Part shown: positions 28,423 to 36,411 of the stretch, piece by piece
Layout of the letters: each line of letters begins with the position of its first letter
Position numbering within the stretch: the first letter of the stretch is position 1
NCBI RefSeq assembly: GCF_000425845.1
Contig: NZ_AUEF01000001.1
Span: 434,001 to 498,000, forward strand
Source: Jeotgalicoccus psychrophilus DSM 19085
GTDB taxonomy: Bacteria > Bacillota > Bacilli > Staphylococcales > Salinicoccaceae
Direction: 5' to 3'
Length of the DNA stretch: 64,000 bases
Program-made: the position numbers and the translations under genes
The notes under the pieces: model-generated
Database searches by the model: none
The model's input: the letters and a program-made list of their open reading frames with translations, nothing else
Told to the model about the DNA's origin: nothing

Positions 28423-28608
28423 GTGAAAGAATGTTATGTAACAGGACGCAGATCTAGATCTGGTAACAACCGTTCTCACGCGCTTAACTCAAGCAAAAGA
28501 ACTTTTGGAGCTAACCTTCAAAAAGTTAGAATCTTGGTTGACGGCAAACCTAAAAGAGTTTGGGTTTCTGCTCGCGCGCTAAAATCAGGTAAAGTTGAAC
28601 GTGTTTAA
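28423..28608 (+). CDS. rpmB: 50S ribosomal protein L28
   Basis: L28, 61 residues, beginning [20 protein letters not shown] and ending LKSGKVERV; basic composition and length fit. The GTGxxA-type region is conserved; there is no zinc-binding CxxC pair, so this is the zinc-independent form. It is on the plus strand, divergent from the SPFH/fakA block, and has its own terminator. Confidence 0.97.
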   Translation: MKECYVTGRRSRSGNNRSHALNSSKRTFGANLQKVRILVDGKPKRVWVSARALKSGKVERV

Positions 28609-28619
28609 TACTTCAATTT

Positions 28620-28660
28620 AAAAACTGGTATCACTTACACAAGTGGTACCAGTTTTTTTA
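28620..28660 (+). terminator. rpmB terminator
   Basis: AAAACTGGTATCACTT pairs with AAGTGGTACCAGTTTT across an ACAC loop and is followed by a T run. It is 12 bp past the rpmB stop and just ahead of repeat array 3. Confidence 0.85.
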
Positions 28661-28687
28661 TGTTTATTTTTAGTCTTTGCGGTCTCG

Positions 28688-28931
28688 GACTGGCATGACA
28701 TCCGATCATATGTATCAGGATACCCCGGGACTGGCATGACACCCGTTCATATGTATCCGGATACCCCGGGACTGGTAGTCACCCGCTCATATGTGTCCGG
28801 ATACCCCGGGACTGGCTTGACACCCGTTCATATGTACCCGGATACCCCGGGACTGGCTTGACACCCGTTCATATGTATCCGGATACCCTGGGACTGGTAG
28901 TCACCCGCTCATATGTGTCCGGATACCCCAG
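28688..28931 (+). repeat. Repeat array 3: six copies of a 41-bp unit
   Basis: Units start at 28688, 28729, 28770, 28810, 28851 and 28892 (periods 41, 41, 40, 41, 41). Each contains GACTGG, a variable CATGACACC / CTTGACACC / TAGTCACC segment, CGTTCATATG or CGCTCATATG, then TATCCGGATACCCCGG. Two internal palindromes are conserved, CATATG and TCCGGATA-type. Units 3 and 6 share the TAGTCACCCGCTCATATGTG variant, implying block duplication of three units. It occupies most of the 392-bp gap between convergent rpmB and the DUF554 gene. Unrelated in sequence to arrays 1 and 2. Confidence 0.95.
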
Positions 28932-28960
28932 ACCTCCCGCACTGCCCAGCTTCTGCACAC

Positions 28961-28996
28961 CAAAAATCCGCCTGAAATAATTTCGGGCGGATTTTA
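28961..28996 (-). terminator. Terminator after the DUF554 gene
   Basis: AAAATCCGCCTGAAAT pairs with its near-perfect complement across two bases; on the minus strand the stem ends in TTTTTGG. Symmetric A/T flanks mean it could also stop plus-strand transcripts coming out of array 3. Confidence 0.8.
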
Positions 28997-29000
28997 TAAG

Positions 29001-29702
29001 TTAAAAGAACGACAGCAGCCAGACGATAAACATCCCGATAAATATTGCGGGTATCATGTTACCGACACGCATGTGTGTAACGTTCAGCATATTCAGTCCG
29101 ATAGCAAGAAGGATTACCCCGCCTGTCGCACTGACCTGGTCGACCATCATGTCGAGTATGTTTCCAGGTATAAAGTTCGCTATCTGACGTGCACTGATAA
29201 TAATTGCCGCGATGTAGAAAAATGTCGGAATACTGGACAATATGACGCCGCGGCCGTAGGCGGTTGTCATTACAAGTGCGATAAAGAAGTCCATCGTCGC
29301 TTTCGTATACAGTACATCGTTGTTGCCCTGCAGCCCGGCATCCAGACCGCCGACTATTCCCATTGCCCCGACGATAAAAATCAGCATCCCGGAAATCAGG
29401 CCCTGGGAGATATTACCGCCGTGTTTATCACCGAGACGAACTTCCATTAAGTGTCCGAAACGGTTGAGCAGTTCTTCGAGTTTAACTACTTCCCCGATGA
29501 CTACTCCGATGATGAGTGATATAAGCGTCGTTAGAATATCGGTTGCACCGACGACCATCTGAATTCCCATCGTAACAATAAATAATCCCTGTATTTTCAT
29601 AATCGCATCTTTAATATGCTCCGGAATAAAAGTAAATACCATTCCAAGCGCGCCGCCGATAATAATCGCTAACGAGTTAGCGAGAGCACCTGCAAATATC
29701 AT
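29001..29702 (-). CDS. DUF554 family membrane protein
   Basis: A 233-residue integral membrane protein with about six or seven hydrophobic helices and glycine-rich loops (ANSLAIIIGGALGM at the N-terminus, GAMGIVGGLDAGLQG in the middle). The architecture and opening match the DUF554 (YdfK-like) family, possible transporters of unknown substrate. It lies 10 bp after thiN and is likely the last gene of rsgA-rpe-thiN. No experimental function can be assigned. Confidence 0.85.
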   Translation of the reverse strand: MIFAGALANSLAIIIGGALGMVFTFIPEHIKDAIMKIQGLFIVTMGIQMVVGATDILTTLISLIIGVVIGEVVKLEELLNRFGHLMEVRLGDKHGGNISQGLISGMLIFIVGAMGIVGGLDAGLQGNNDVLYTKATMDFFIALVMTTAYGRGVILSSIPTFFYIAAIIISARQIANFIPGNILDMMVDQVSATGGVILLAIGLNMLNVTHMRVGNMIPAIFIGMFIVWLLSFF

Positions 29703-29712
29703 TCACTCACCT

Positions 29713-30327
29713 CTAATCTGTTGATTTAATCATTAATATATCTTTATCAGTATTAATTACAACATTTTTTTCATTATATTCATTACTTACAGTTAACGTT
29801 CTTCCGATACTTACGTATGTATCCTCTAAATCATATTTAAAACCTTCGAGCGTTAAAAGTGTATCATCGTAAAGCGGAATAAATGATACATACTTTTTGT
29901 CATAATCTCTCTGAAGTATATATTCGCCTTCTGTCAGCAGCATAATTTCATTTGTTTCATTTAACAGCCGGATATCAATGTTACGCAGTTCTTCGTGCGC
30001 CAGCAGCTGAATATTCATCAGTTCATGATCTTTTCTGCCGCCTAAGGCACCATATACATCAATCGCTGTATACCCCAGTTCAGCCAATGACAATAGTGCA
30101 AGTTCACTGTCAGTAAAATTTTTAGCACTCGGAACAATATCGAGTGCTAAGCTTTGTTTGAATAATTTCAAATCATCTTCGGTCACACTGTCAAAGTCAC
30201 CGTATGCTTTCAAAACGGGAATATCTGCCTCAAGCAGTCCTTTGACTCCTGCATCGACACCCGCCCACGGTGCATCATTCTGCACTGTGAATGGAATATT
30301 CCGCAGCAGCACGTTAATATGTTTCAT
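29713..30327 (-). CDS. thiN: Thiamine pyrophosphokinase
   Basis: Converts thiamine to thiamine pyrophosphate with ATP. The 204-residue protein has the substrate-binding GDFDSV at about 42-47, the ALGGRKDHELMN motif and a C-terminal beta-rich lid. It starts 4 bp after rpe, an arrangement (rsgA-rpe-thiN) conserved in Firmicutes. No TPP riboswitch was seen. Confidence 0.93.
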   Translation of the reverse strand: MKHINVLLRNIPFTVQNDAPWAGVDAGVKGLLEADIPVLKAYGDFDSVTEDDLKLFKQSLALDIVPSAKNFTDSELALLSLAELGYTAIDVYGALGGRKDHELMNIQLLAHEELRNIDIRLLNETNEIMLLTEGEYILQRDYDKKYVSFIPLYDDTLLTLEGFKYDLEDTYVSIGRTLTVSNEYNEKNVVINTDKDILMIKSTD

Positions 30328-30331
30328 ATAA

Positions 30332-30976
30332 TCATTCCTTCAGGGCGCTGATGACAGCAGCTTTATCGTCTGCTTTAAATAAGTAGGACCCGCTGACCAG
30401 TAAATTCGCACCGTGTGCTTTAACGAGTTCAGCTGTTTTATCGTTAATGCCGCCATCGACTTCAATATCAAATTTATTTGTTAAATTCTCTCTGATTTTA
30501 ACAAGTTCATCCAGTTTATCAACACATGAGTCGATAAAACTCTGTCCGCCGAAGCCCGGGTTCACTGTCATAATTAACACGAAATCAACGTCATTTAAAA
30601 GATGACGGACTGCTTCAACAGATGTTTGAGGATTCAGTGCGATTCCCGCCTTCATACCTTTACTTTTAATCAGCTGAACAGCACGGTGTGCATGAGGTGT
30701 TGCTTCAATATGAAACGACAGCATAGCAACACCCATATTTTTAAAATCATCGACAAACTGCGTCGGATCGTATGTCATTAAATGAACATCAAGGGGAATC
30801 GACGCTTCTTTAGCAATGGCTTCACATACAGGAATACCATATGAAATATTCGGCACAAACTGGCCGTCCATAATATCCAAATGAAAAATATCTGCCCCCG
30901 CTGCTTCCATTTCTTTAATATCGGCACCAAGTTTTGAAAAATCACCTGCGAGTAATGACGGTAGCACTTTAGCCAT
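30332..30976 (-). CDS. rpe: Ribulose-phosphate 3-epimerase
   Basis: Pentose-phosphate enzyme interconverting ribulose-5-phosphate and xylulose-5-phosphate. TIM barrel of 214 residues with FHLDIMDGQFVPN, the metal-binding HLM strand, NPGFGGQSF phosphate loop and EVDGGI. It begins 2 bp after rsgA. Confidence 0.96.
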   Translation of the reverse strand: MAKVLPSLLAGDFSKLGADIKEMEAAGADIFHLDIMDGQFVPNISYGIPVCEAIAKEASIPLDVHLMTYDPTQFVDDFKNMGVAMLSFHIEATPHAHRAVQLIKSKGMKAGIALNPQTSVEAVRHLLNDVDFVLIMTVNPGFGGQSFIDSCVDKLDELVKIRENLTNKFDIEVDGGINDKTAELVKAHGANLLVSGSYLFKADDKAAVISALKE

Positions 30977-30978
30977 AT

Positions 30979-31839
30979 CTAATACCTCTCTTTTCTGTTA
31001 TCAATTTCATTATATATTTTTACATAGCTGTTGTATCTCGACTCTGCAAGCTCGCCGGATTCAACTGCTTTTTTCACACCGCACTTCGGTTCGTTAATAT
31101 GCAGGCATTCTCTGAATTTACAGCTGTACTGATTAAAATCAATAAAGCAAAATTTAATATTGTATTTATCGATATTTAGAAAATCAATTGTTGCAAAGCC
31201 GGGAGTATCTGCGATAAAACCGCCGTCGATACTAATTAATTCAACGTGGCGCGTCGTATGTTTTCCACGGTTCAGCGCATTTGAAATCTCATCTGTTTTT
31301 AAATTCAGATGCGGCAGCAAGGTGTTTAACAGCGTCGACTTCCCTGCACCGGACTGCCCGGCAAGTACACTGAGCTTACCATTAAATACGTATTTCAAAT
31401 CTTCGTTAATATGCTCTTTATCGGTAAAATGCACTTCGTAAGTCGATGCATATGTGAATTTAATTTTTTCTATAAGTGCCTCGTCTTCACTCAGATCATT
31501 TTTTGTTACAATAATGACCGGATTTATATCATTTGCCTCACTGTAGGCGATAAAGCGGTCCAGCAGATAAAAACTGAAATCGGGAGATTTTAAACTCGTC
31601 GTTAACAGCAGCTGGTCAATATTTGCGACCGGCGGTCTATTGAGCGAGTTTTTACGCGGCAGAATTGCTGTAATATAGCCTTCATCAACATTTTCTATTT
31701 GGAATTCAACATAGTCGCCGACGAGCGGGCTTTCTTCAGTTTTTCTGAAGCGGCCGCGTGCACGTGTCTCGTACACTTCATTATTCGATTCTACATAATA
31801 AAAGCCGCTTAGCGCTTTAATAATTTTTCCTGTCTGCAT
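30979..31839 (-). CDS. rsgA: Ribosome small subunit-dependent GTPase RsgA
   Basis: Circularly permuted GTPase acting in 30S maturation. It has an N-terminal OB fold, NKxD-type TKNDL, P-loop GQSGAGKSTLLN, DTPGF and a C-terminal zinc knuckle (Cys, Cys, His, Cys in FRECLHINEPKCGV). Start ATG at 31839 with AGGTG site gives 286 residues; an upstream TTG would place the ribosome site inside the gene. A TATAAT box at 31872-31877 suggests a separate promoter, since oleT and a plus-strand rhodanese gene separate it from prkC. Confidence 0.95.
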   Translation of the reverse strand: MQTGKIIKALSGFYYVESNNEVYETRARGRFRKTEESPLVGDYVEFQIENVDEGYITAILPRKNSLNRPPVANIDQLLLTTSLKSPDFSFYLLDRFIAYSEANDINPVIIVTKNDLSEDEALIEKIKFTYASTYEVHFTDKEHINEDLKYVFNGKLSVLAGQSGAGKSTLLNTLLPHLNLKTDEISNALNRGKHTTRHVELISIDGGFIADTPGFATIDFLNIDKYNIKFCFIDFNQYSCKFRECLHINEPKCGVKKAVESGELAESRYNSYVKIYNEIDNRKERY

Positions 31840-31935
31840 ATAACACCTCAAGTTTATTTAAATACTCTTTTATTATAACAACAATTTAACTGTGATAAAA
31901 TTGAATTTGTAAAATAGAATTGGGAGGACATGAAA

Positions 31936-32238
31936 ATGGATATAAACATTTCACAAATTGATACAGTTAAAAATAATAAGAACAACGTCGTAATCGATGT
32001 TCGGGAAACCGATGAACTGGAATTAACAGGCTACTTACCCGGCGCCGAGCATTATCCGATGAGTACATTTAATCTGGATGATGCCGAGCTTGATAAAGAT
32101 AAAGACTATTACATCGTCTGCAAAGCAGGCGGACGCTCTAAACGCGTTCAGGACTATATGAACGCTAACGGCTATACTGCTCATAATGTTGAAGGCGGCA
32201 TGATGGAATACACAGGACCAAGAGAACGTCTGCAGTAA
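31936..32238 (+). CDS. Rhodanese-like domain protein
   Basis: A single-domain sulfurtransferase of 100 residues with active-site Cys62 in the loop CKAGGRSK and the VVIDVRETDEL opening. Start at 31936 (MDINISQI) gives correct spacing to GGGAGG; an ATG two codons earlier is too close. It is on the plus strand between two minus-strand genes, convergent with oleT, and shares a terminator hairpin with it. Staphylococci have similar small rhodaneses at other loci. Sulfur donor and acceptor are unknown. Confidence 0.88.
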   Translation: MDINISQIDTVKNNKNNVVIDVRETDELELTGYLPGAEHYPMSTFNLDDAELDKDKDYYIVCKAGGRSKRVQDYMNANGYTAHNVEGGMMEYTGPRERLQ

Positions 32239-32277
32239 CAGTTTTAAATGATTATCTCTTCACTTTTATCACAAAAC

Positions 32278-32315
32278 GAACGCGCAGCCCGTTAACCGGG
32301 ACTGCGCGTTCTTTA
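32278..32315. terminator. Bidirectional terminator between the rhodanese and oleT genes
   Basis: GAACGCGCAG pairs with CTGCGCGTTC around an inner CCCG-TTAA-CCGG helix; followed by TTTATAT on the plus strand and TTTTGTG on the minus strand. It lies between the two convergent stop codons (32238 and 32325). Confidence 0.8.
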
Positions 32316-32324
32316 TATCCACTC

Positions 32325-33593
32325 TTATTTTCTGTCTACGACTTCTTGAACATTCTTAATAATGAATCCGCTCTTAACGTATCCAGGGATACTGTTAAGG
32401 TCGACTGTTAAGTCTTGTTCCGGTACATCATAAGTTACTTTTTCTGCGAAGTATTTCATTGTTTCTTCCATGATGATTACTGTAATCCACTCACCGGCAC
32501 AGCGGTGGTTAGTCCAGTAGTCTCCGCCGCCTTGCGGAATAAGGTCAAACGGTGAACCGTCCCAGTCTTCGAATCTTTCCGGACGGAATTCATTCGGGTT
32601 TTCCCAAAGTGTTTCGTCGTGCATTGAGCCGTACACATCTATTGCAAGACCGTGGCCAGCCGGAATTGTAACTCCCTGGAAGTCGATATCTACTTTAGCT
32701 TTACCAGGTAAGAATGGTACGAACGGGTAGAAACGGCGAACTTCTTGTGAAAACTTGTATGCATAGTCCGGCTCGCTCTTAATTTTTTCACGAGTAATCG
32801 GATTATCGTGCATTGCAAGTAAACCGAATGCTACGAATCTGTTGATCGCGATTAATGGACGGAATGTGTTCATTAAGTCGATCGCACAGTTTCTTGAATC
32901 CATCGGGTTGCCAAGATAGTCTTCCCAATGTGCGAATTCGTAAAGCGCTGTACCTTCAGGCGGGTGAATATTGCCTTTACGCGTTTCAAGAATTTGCTCT
33001 TCAAGCCAGTCTTCTACGCGGCGGCGCGCAGCTTTAGATTCTTTATATCCTTTAAATACTCCGCCAAGTCCTTTGAATGAGTCAATCATGATATCCATGT
33101 CTGTTGCGATTTTTTCGATATCTTCCGGCGGAGCTTGTACTCCTGCCCAGCGAGTACCGACTTTTGTCAGAAGAACGATAGATTCACGATAAATATTTAC
33201 CTCATCCATGCTTTCCATACGCTGAGTATTTGCACGCCATAAAGTACGCGTTAATTCACGCACGTAGTTCAGGTTGCCTTCAGTCATTAAACTCATAAAT
33301 AATGCTTTTCTGTCGATATGTTTTTTACCATCAATTGTATGGATTGCACCTTTACCGAAAAGCGTATTAACGATACGTTTTGGCAACATACCCTCGCGCT
33401 GAACGATATCGTTGTTGTAGAACATTTCCGCGCCTTCTTTACCTGTAACGGCAACGAACGGCTTTCCGCCTAATGCTCTCGTTTCAAATACTGTAGTATT
33501 TAAGCGGTTTCGCTGATTTGTTGTGTAAAGATATCCCTGTTTCATTACTTTCAAAGTGTTATCCAGGCCTTTATCCCTCTTAAGTGATGCCAT
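32325..33593 (-). CDS. oleT: CYP152 fatty acid peroxygenase/decarboxylase, OleT type
   Basis: Haem-thiolate peroxygenase. OleT (CYP152L1) uses hydrogen peroxide to decarboxylate long-chain fatty acids to terminal alkenes, with some alpha/beta hydroxylation. The ATG at 33593 with a GGAGG site gives exactly 422 residues, the length of OleT; an ATG-like reading from 33656 is rejected. Key residues fall at the OleT positions: Phe79, His85 (in GAIHT), Arg245 for the carboxylate (NTFRPL) and haem ligand Cys365 (NHRCAGEW). His85, rather than Gln, is associated with decarboxylation over hydroxylation in this family. It has its own TATAAT promoter, and no redox-partner gene is adjacent, consistent with peroxide use. 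Activity is inferred, not shown. Confidence 0.93.
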   Translation of the reverse strand: MASLKRDKGLDNTLKVMKQGYLYTTNQRNRLNTTVFETRALGGKPFVAVTGKEGAEMFYNNDIVQREGMLPKRIVNTLFGKGAIHTIDGKKHIDRKALFMSLMTEGNLNYVRELTRTLWRANTQRMESMDEVNIYRESIVLLTKVGTRWAGVQAPPEDIEKIATDMDIMIDSFKGLGGVFKGYKESKAARRRVEDWLEEQILETRKGNIHPPEGTALYEFAHWEDYLGNPMDSRNCAIDLMNTFRPLIAINRFVAFGLLAMHDNPITREKIKSEPDYAYKFSQEVRRFYPFVPFLPGKAKVDIDFQGVTIPAGHGLAIDVYGSMHDETLWENPNEFRPERFEDWDGSPFDLIPQGGGDYWTNHRCAGEWITVIIMEETMKYFAEKVTYDVPEQDLTVDLNSIPGYVKSGFIIKNVQEVVDRK

Positions 33594-33626
33594 AATTTCA
33601 TTCCTCCAATTCGAATGTACTTCACC

Positions 33627-33656
33627 ATTATATATAAACAGCAAAGCCAATGCCAA
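33627..33656 (-). promoter_or_regulatory. oleT promoter
   Basis: Minus-strand TTGGCA (33651-33656), 18-bp spacer, perfect TATAAT (33627-33632), starting 4 bp after the prkC stop. Predicted leader of about 27 nt. No terminator separates prkC from it, so readthrough from the prkC operon is also possible. Confidence 0.65.
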
Positions 33657-33659
33657 TAT

Positions 33660-35645
33660 TTACTCGTTATTTACAGTTTCGCTTATAACTTCTTCTCCGT
33701 CAACCTCTACACGATATTCACCGGATTCTCCCTCAAGTAAAATAAGTGAAACCGTATGGTTCGTATCTTCACTAATTTTAATTGTTTCTGAAACTGCATT
33801 AATGTCGTTATTCTTATCTCCGATAAAAATCTCTGCTTCAACCGGTTCAGGTTTCGCTTCAGATTTTTTATCTTCCTTATCTCCGCTTGAAGAACTGCTT
33901 GGTTTCTTCTCTTCTTTTTCTTCAGGATAAGGAATGTTCAAGGAAATCTGATACGTTGTTTCATTCGGCGGTTCTTCTCCCAGTGAGACGATAACGTTAA
34001 TCTGGGACCCCGGCAGGAAATCACCGTAACTTGGATCTTGCGACACTATCGCACCTTCCTCGACTTCGTTGCTGTAGACTTCTGTCGTGACGTTAACGAT
34101 AAAGCCCTGACTCTCAAGCTCAGTTCTTGCTGCTTCGAGAGAAGTTCCTGTGTAATTCGTAATCGGAATCGGTTCAACTCCGTCCGACACCGTAAAGGTA
34201 ATCGGCGAGCCGTCAGGGTATAACTCTTCACCTGCAGCAACGTCCTGGTCGAGAATTGTCCCTGGCGCCTGATCGCTGTACTGTCCTTCTGAATCAATAT
34301 TTGTAAACCCGGCCTCTTCAAGTTCCGCCTCAACCTCTTCATACATCTCACCGGTATAATCAGTCATCGTATACGGCTCTTCACCGAGGCTGACAAGCAT
34401 ATCCACAGTACCGCCGCGTTCGACTTCAGCACCCGACACAGGTGAAGTTTCAATAATTATGCCTTCTTCAAAGCTGTCGTGGTATGTTTCAGAGATATTG
34501 CCGGTGACGAGGTCTTCTGAGAGCAGATATTCTTCCGCTTCTTCTACTGTCATATTCTGCATATTTTCTATATTGACCGTCGGCGACTGTCTCGGCCACA
34601 AGAGGTAGACAATTATTGCCGCAGCAGCGAGAAGGAAAAACAGAATAAATAGTATCCACGGCCACTTACGGCGTTTTTTCTTCGGCTCCTCTGCGGCGGG
34701 ATTTATTTTTTCTTCTTCTTGTACCGGCAGGGGTACAGCTTTTACTTCCTTTTCAGCTGCCGATTTTTCTTCAGCCGTCACTGCAGTCATTGTTTTTTCC
34801 TGCTCATCTTTTTTAACAGTAACATACGGTTCAGAAACATCTTTATAGTAAACAAGTGCAGAAAGTACATCATCCGCGTGCCTGTATCTGTTCAGCGGTT
34901 CTTTTTCTGTACACTTCATCACGATATTTTTTAAGCCGACTGGAATATCGCGATAGCGGGAAATGTCCGGAAACGGTTCTGATATATGTTTCAGTGCGAC
35001 TGATACAGCAGTTTCTGCTTCGTAAGGTAAACGGCCTGTCAGAAGTTCAAAAAGCATCACTCCAAAAGAGTAAATATCAGTGCGTTCATCTGTATTATGC
35101 CCTTTTGCCTGTTCAGGAGAAATATACTGCACGGAACCGATGACCTGATTCGTTTCCGTCATACGTGTTTCACTCAGTGCTTTCGCAATACCGAAGTCGG
35201 TAATTTTCACTCTGCCGTTCGTATCTAGAAGAATATTCTGCGGCTTAATGTCCCTATGAATAATACCGCGGTCATGTGCATGTTCTATTCCCCTGAGAGT
35301 CATCATCGCAATACTGATTACTTCATCAATATCGAGTGGATTGTTATTTAAAATATGCTCTTTTAAATTAGGGCCATGAACGACTTCCGTCACGAGTATG
35401 TGATACTCCTCCGTTTCGTCCACATCGAGCACGCTGACGATGTTTGGATGAGACAGTTGAATCGTACTTTCCACTTCACGCTGGAAGCGGCGCACAGATT
35501 TTTCTTTATCTACCGGATCTGCTTTAATCATCTTCACGACAACTTCACGATTTAAAATAATATCTGTCGCCAGATAAACGGAGCTCATTCCGCCTCCGAG
35601 GTATTTCAAGATTTTATAACGTTCCGATACTACGTTACCAATCAC
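33660..35645 (-). CDS. prkC: Serine/threonine protein kinase with PASTA repeats (PrkC/Stk1)
   Basis: Membrane eukaryote-like kinase that senses cell-wall muropeptides. Cytoplasmic kinase domain with Lys38, HRDIKPQN (130-137) and DFG (150-152); a juxtamembrane linker rich in K and E; one membrane segment near 340-362; three PASTA repeats (about 365-570) recognisable by repeated VSLGEEP/TVSDGVEP joints; and a C-terminal extracellular beta-rich domain after an SSSSSGDKEDKK linker. 661 residues. GTG start overlaps the prpC stop (GTGA), so phosphatase and kinase are coupled. Confidence 0.96.
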   Translation of the reverse strand: MIGNVVSERYKILKYLGGGMSSVYLATDIILNREVVVKMIKADPVDKEKSVRRFQREVESTIQLSHPNIVSVLDVDETEEYHILVTEVVHGPNLKEHILNNNPLDIDEVISIAMMTLRGIEHAHDRGIIHRDIKPQNILLDTNGRVKITDFGIAKALSETRMTETNQVIGSVQYISPEQAKGHNTDERTDIYSFGVMLFELLTGRLPYEAETAVSVALKHISEPFPDISRYRDIPVGLKNIVMKCTEKEPLNRYRHADDVLSALVYYKDVSEPYVTVKKDEQEKTMTAVTAEEKSAAEKEVKAVPLPVQEEEKINPAAEEPKKKRRKWPWILFILFFLLAAAAIIVYLLWPRQSPTVNIENMQNMTVEEAEEYLLSEDLVTGNISETYHDSFEEGIIIETSPVSGAEVERGGTVDMLVSLGEEPYTMTDYTGEMYEEVEAELEEAGFTNIDSEGQYSDQAPGTILDQDVAAGEELYPDGSPITFTVSDGVEPIPITNYTGTSLEAARTELESQGFIVNVTTEVYSNEVEEGAIVSQDPSYGDFLPGSQINVIVSLGEEPPNETTYQISLNIPYPEEKEEKKPSSSSSGDKEDKKSEAKPEPVEAEIFIGDKNNDINAVSETIKISEDTNHTVSLILLEGESGEYRVEVDGEEVISETVNNE

Positions 35646-36388
35646 TCGCCTCCACCTGCTTTCAGGTCGGCTAGAACGACACTGATATTGTCGCGTGACT
35701 TATTATTTTCTGCAGTTTTTGTCAGTTCTTCTGCTTTTTGTTCCAGCGTCAGTTTTGAACTGTACATCAGATGATGAATCTCGTCAGGCCTGACAGTGTC
35801 TGTCAGACCGTCGGTTGCAAGTACGATGTAGTCATGCTGGCGTCCCCGAAGACGAAAGACATCAGCCTGAATTACTTTTTCAGTTCCCATCGCTTTCGTA
35901 ATTAAATTGCGGCGCGGATGTGTCAATGCTTCTTCCGCGGTAATTTCACCGCTTGCTACGAGCACGTTGACAAAAGTGTGATCTTCAGTGACCTGTTCTA
36001 TTTTACGATTGTTCATTACATATGCACGTGAATCCCCAACGTTCAATACGAGAATTGACGATTCGATAATTGCGACGAGTACGAGTGTCGTCCCCATACC
36101 TCGGTATTCAGGATATTCATCCTGATAGTCATATAATTCATGGTTCGTCTTTATAACGAGTTCACGGAGAAATCGTTCCGCTTCATCTATATTAAACAGA
36201 TTATTGTCTTCCCAGGCGCTCTTTACTTTATCGTGAACAAATCTGCTTGCAACTTCCCCGTACTGATGACCGCCCATACCGTCTGCAATTAACAGCAGCG
36301 GCTGATTGGTGAGGTTATAAAAATGCCCCGTTAAGTCTTCATTGATATCTCTGTAATTACCGCAAATACTTTTTTCTGTTACTTTCAA
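35642..36388 (-). CDS. prpC: PP2C-type serine/threonine phosphatase (PrpC/Stp1)
   Basis: Dephosphorylates targets of PrkC. Metal-binding motifs are present: RDINED at the N-terminus, ADGMGGH, ATDGLTD and a final DNISVVL. The TTG at 36388 is preferred because AGGAGG lies 7 bp upstream and it gives the family start (MKVTEKSICGNYR, 248 residues); an ATG at 36412 overlaps the rsmB stop and has no ribosome site. Confidence 0.94.
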   Translation of the reverse strand: MKVTEKSICGNYRDINEDLTGHFYNLTNQPLLLIADGMGGHQYGEVASRFVHDKVKSAWEDNNLFNIDEAERFLRELVIKTNHELYDYQDEYPEYRGMGTTLVLVAIIESSILVLNVGDSRAYVMNNRKIEQVTEDHTFVNVLVASGEITAEEALTHPRRNLITKAMGTEKVIQADVFRLRGRQHDYIVLATDGLTDTVRPDEIHHLMYSSKLTLEQKAEELTKTAENNKSRDNISVVLADLKAGGGE

Positions 36389-36411
36389 GATTAAACCTCC
36401 TATCCGTGGCA

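Noticed and set aside
28643-28861. Open reading frame with an apparent peptide repeat across array 3
   Set aside because: The repeat unit of 41 bp is not a multiple of three, so the frame changes in each unit; there is no ribosome site and it follows the rpmB terminator.
33594-33656. N-terminal extension of the OleT protein by 21 residues
   Set aside because: It would run through the promoter and the GGAGG site, and the shorter form matches the known length exactly.
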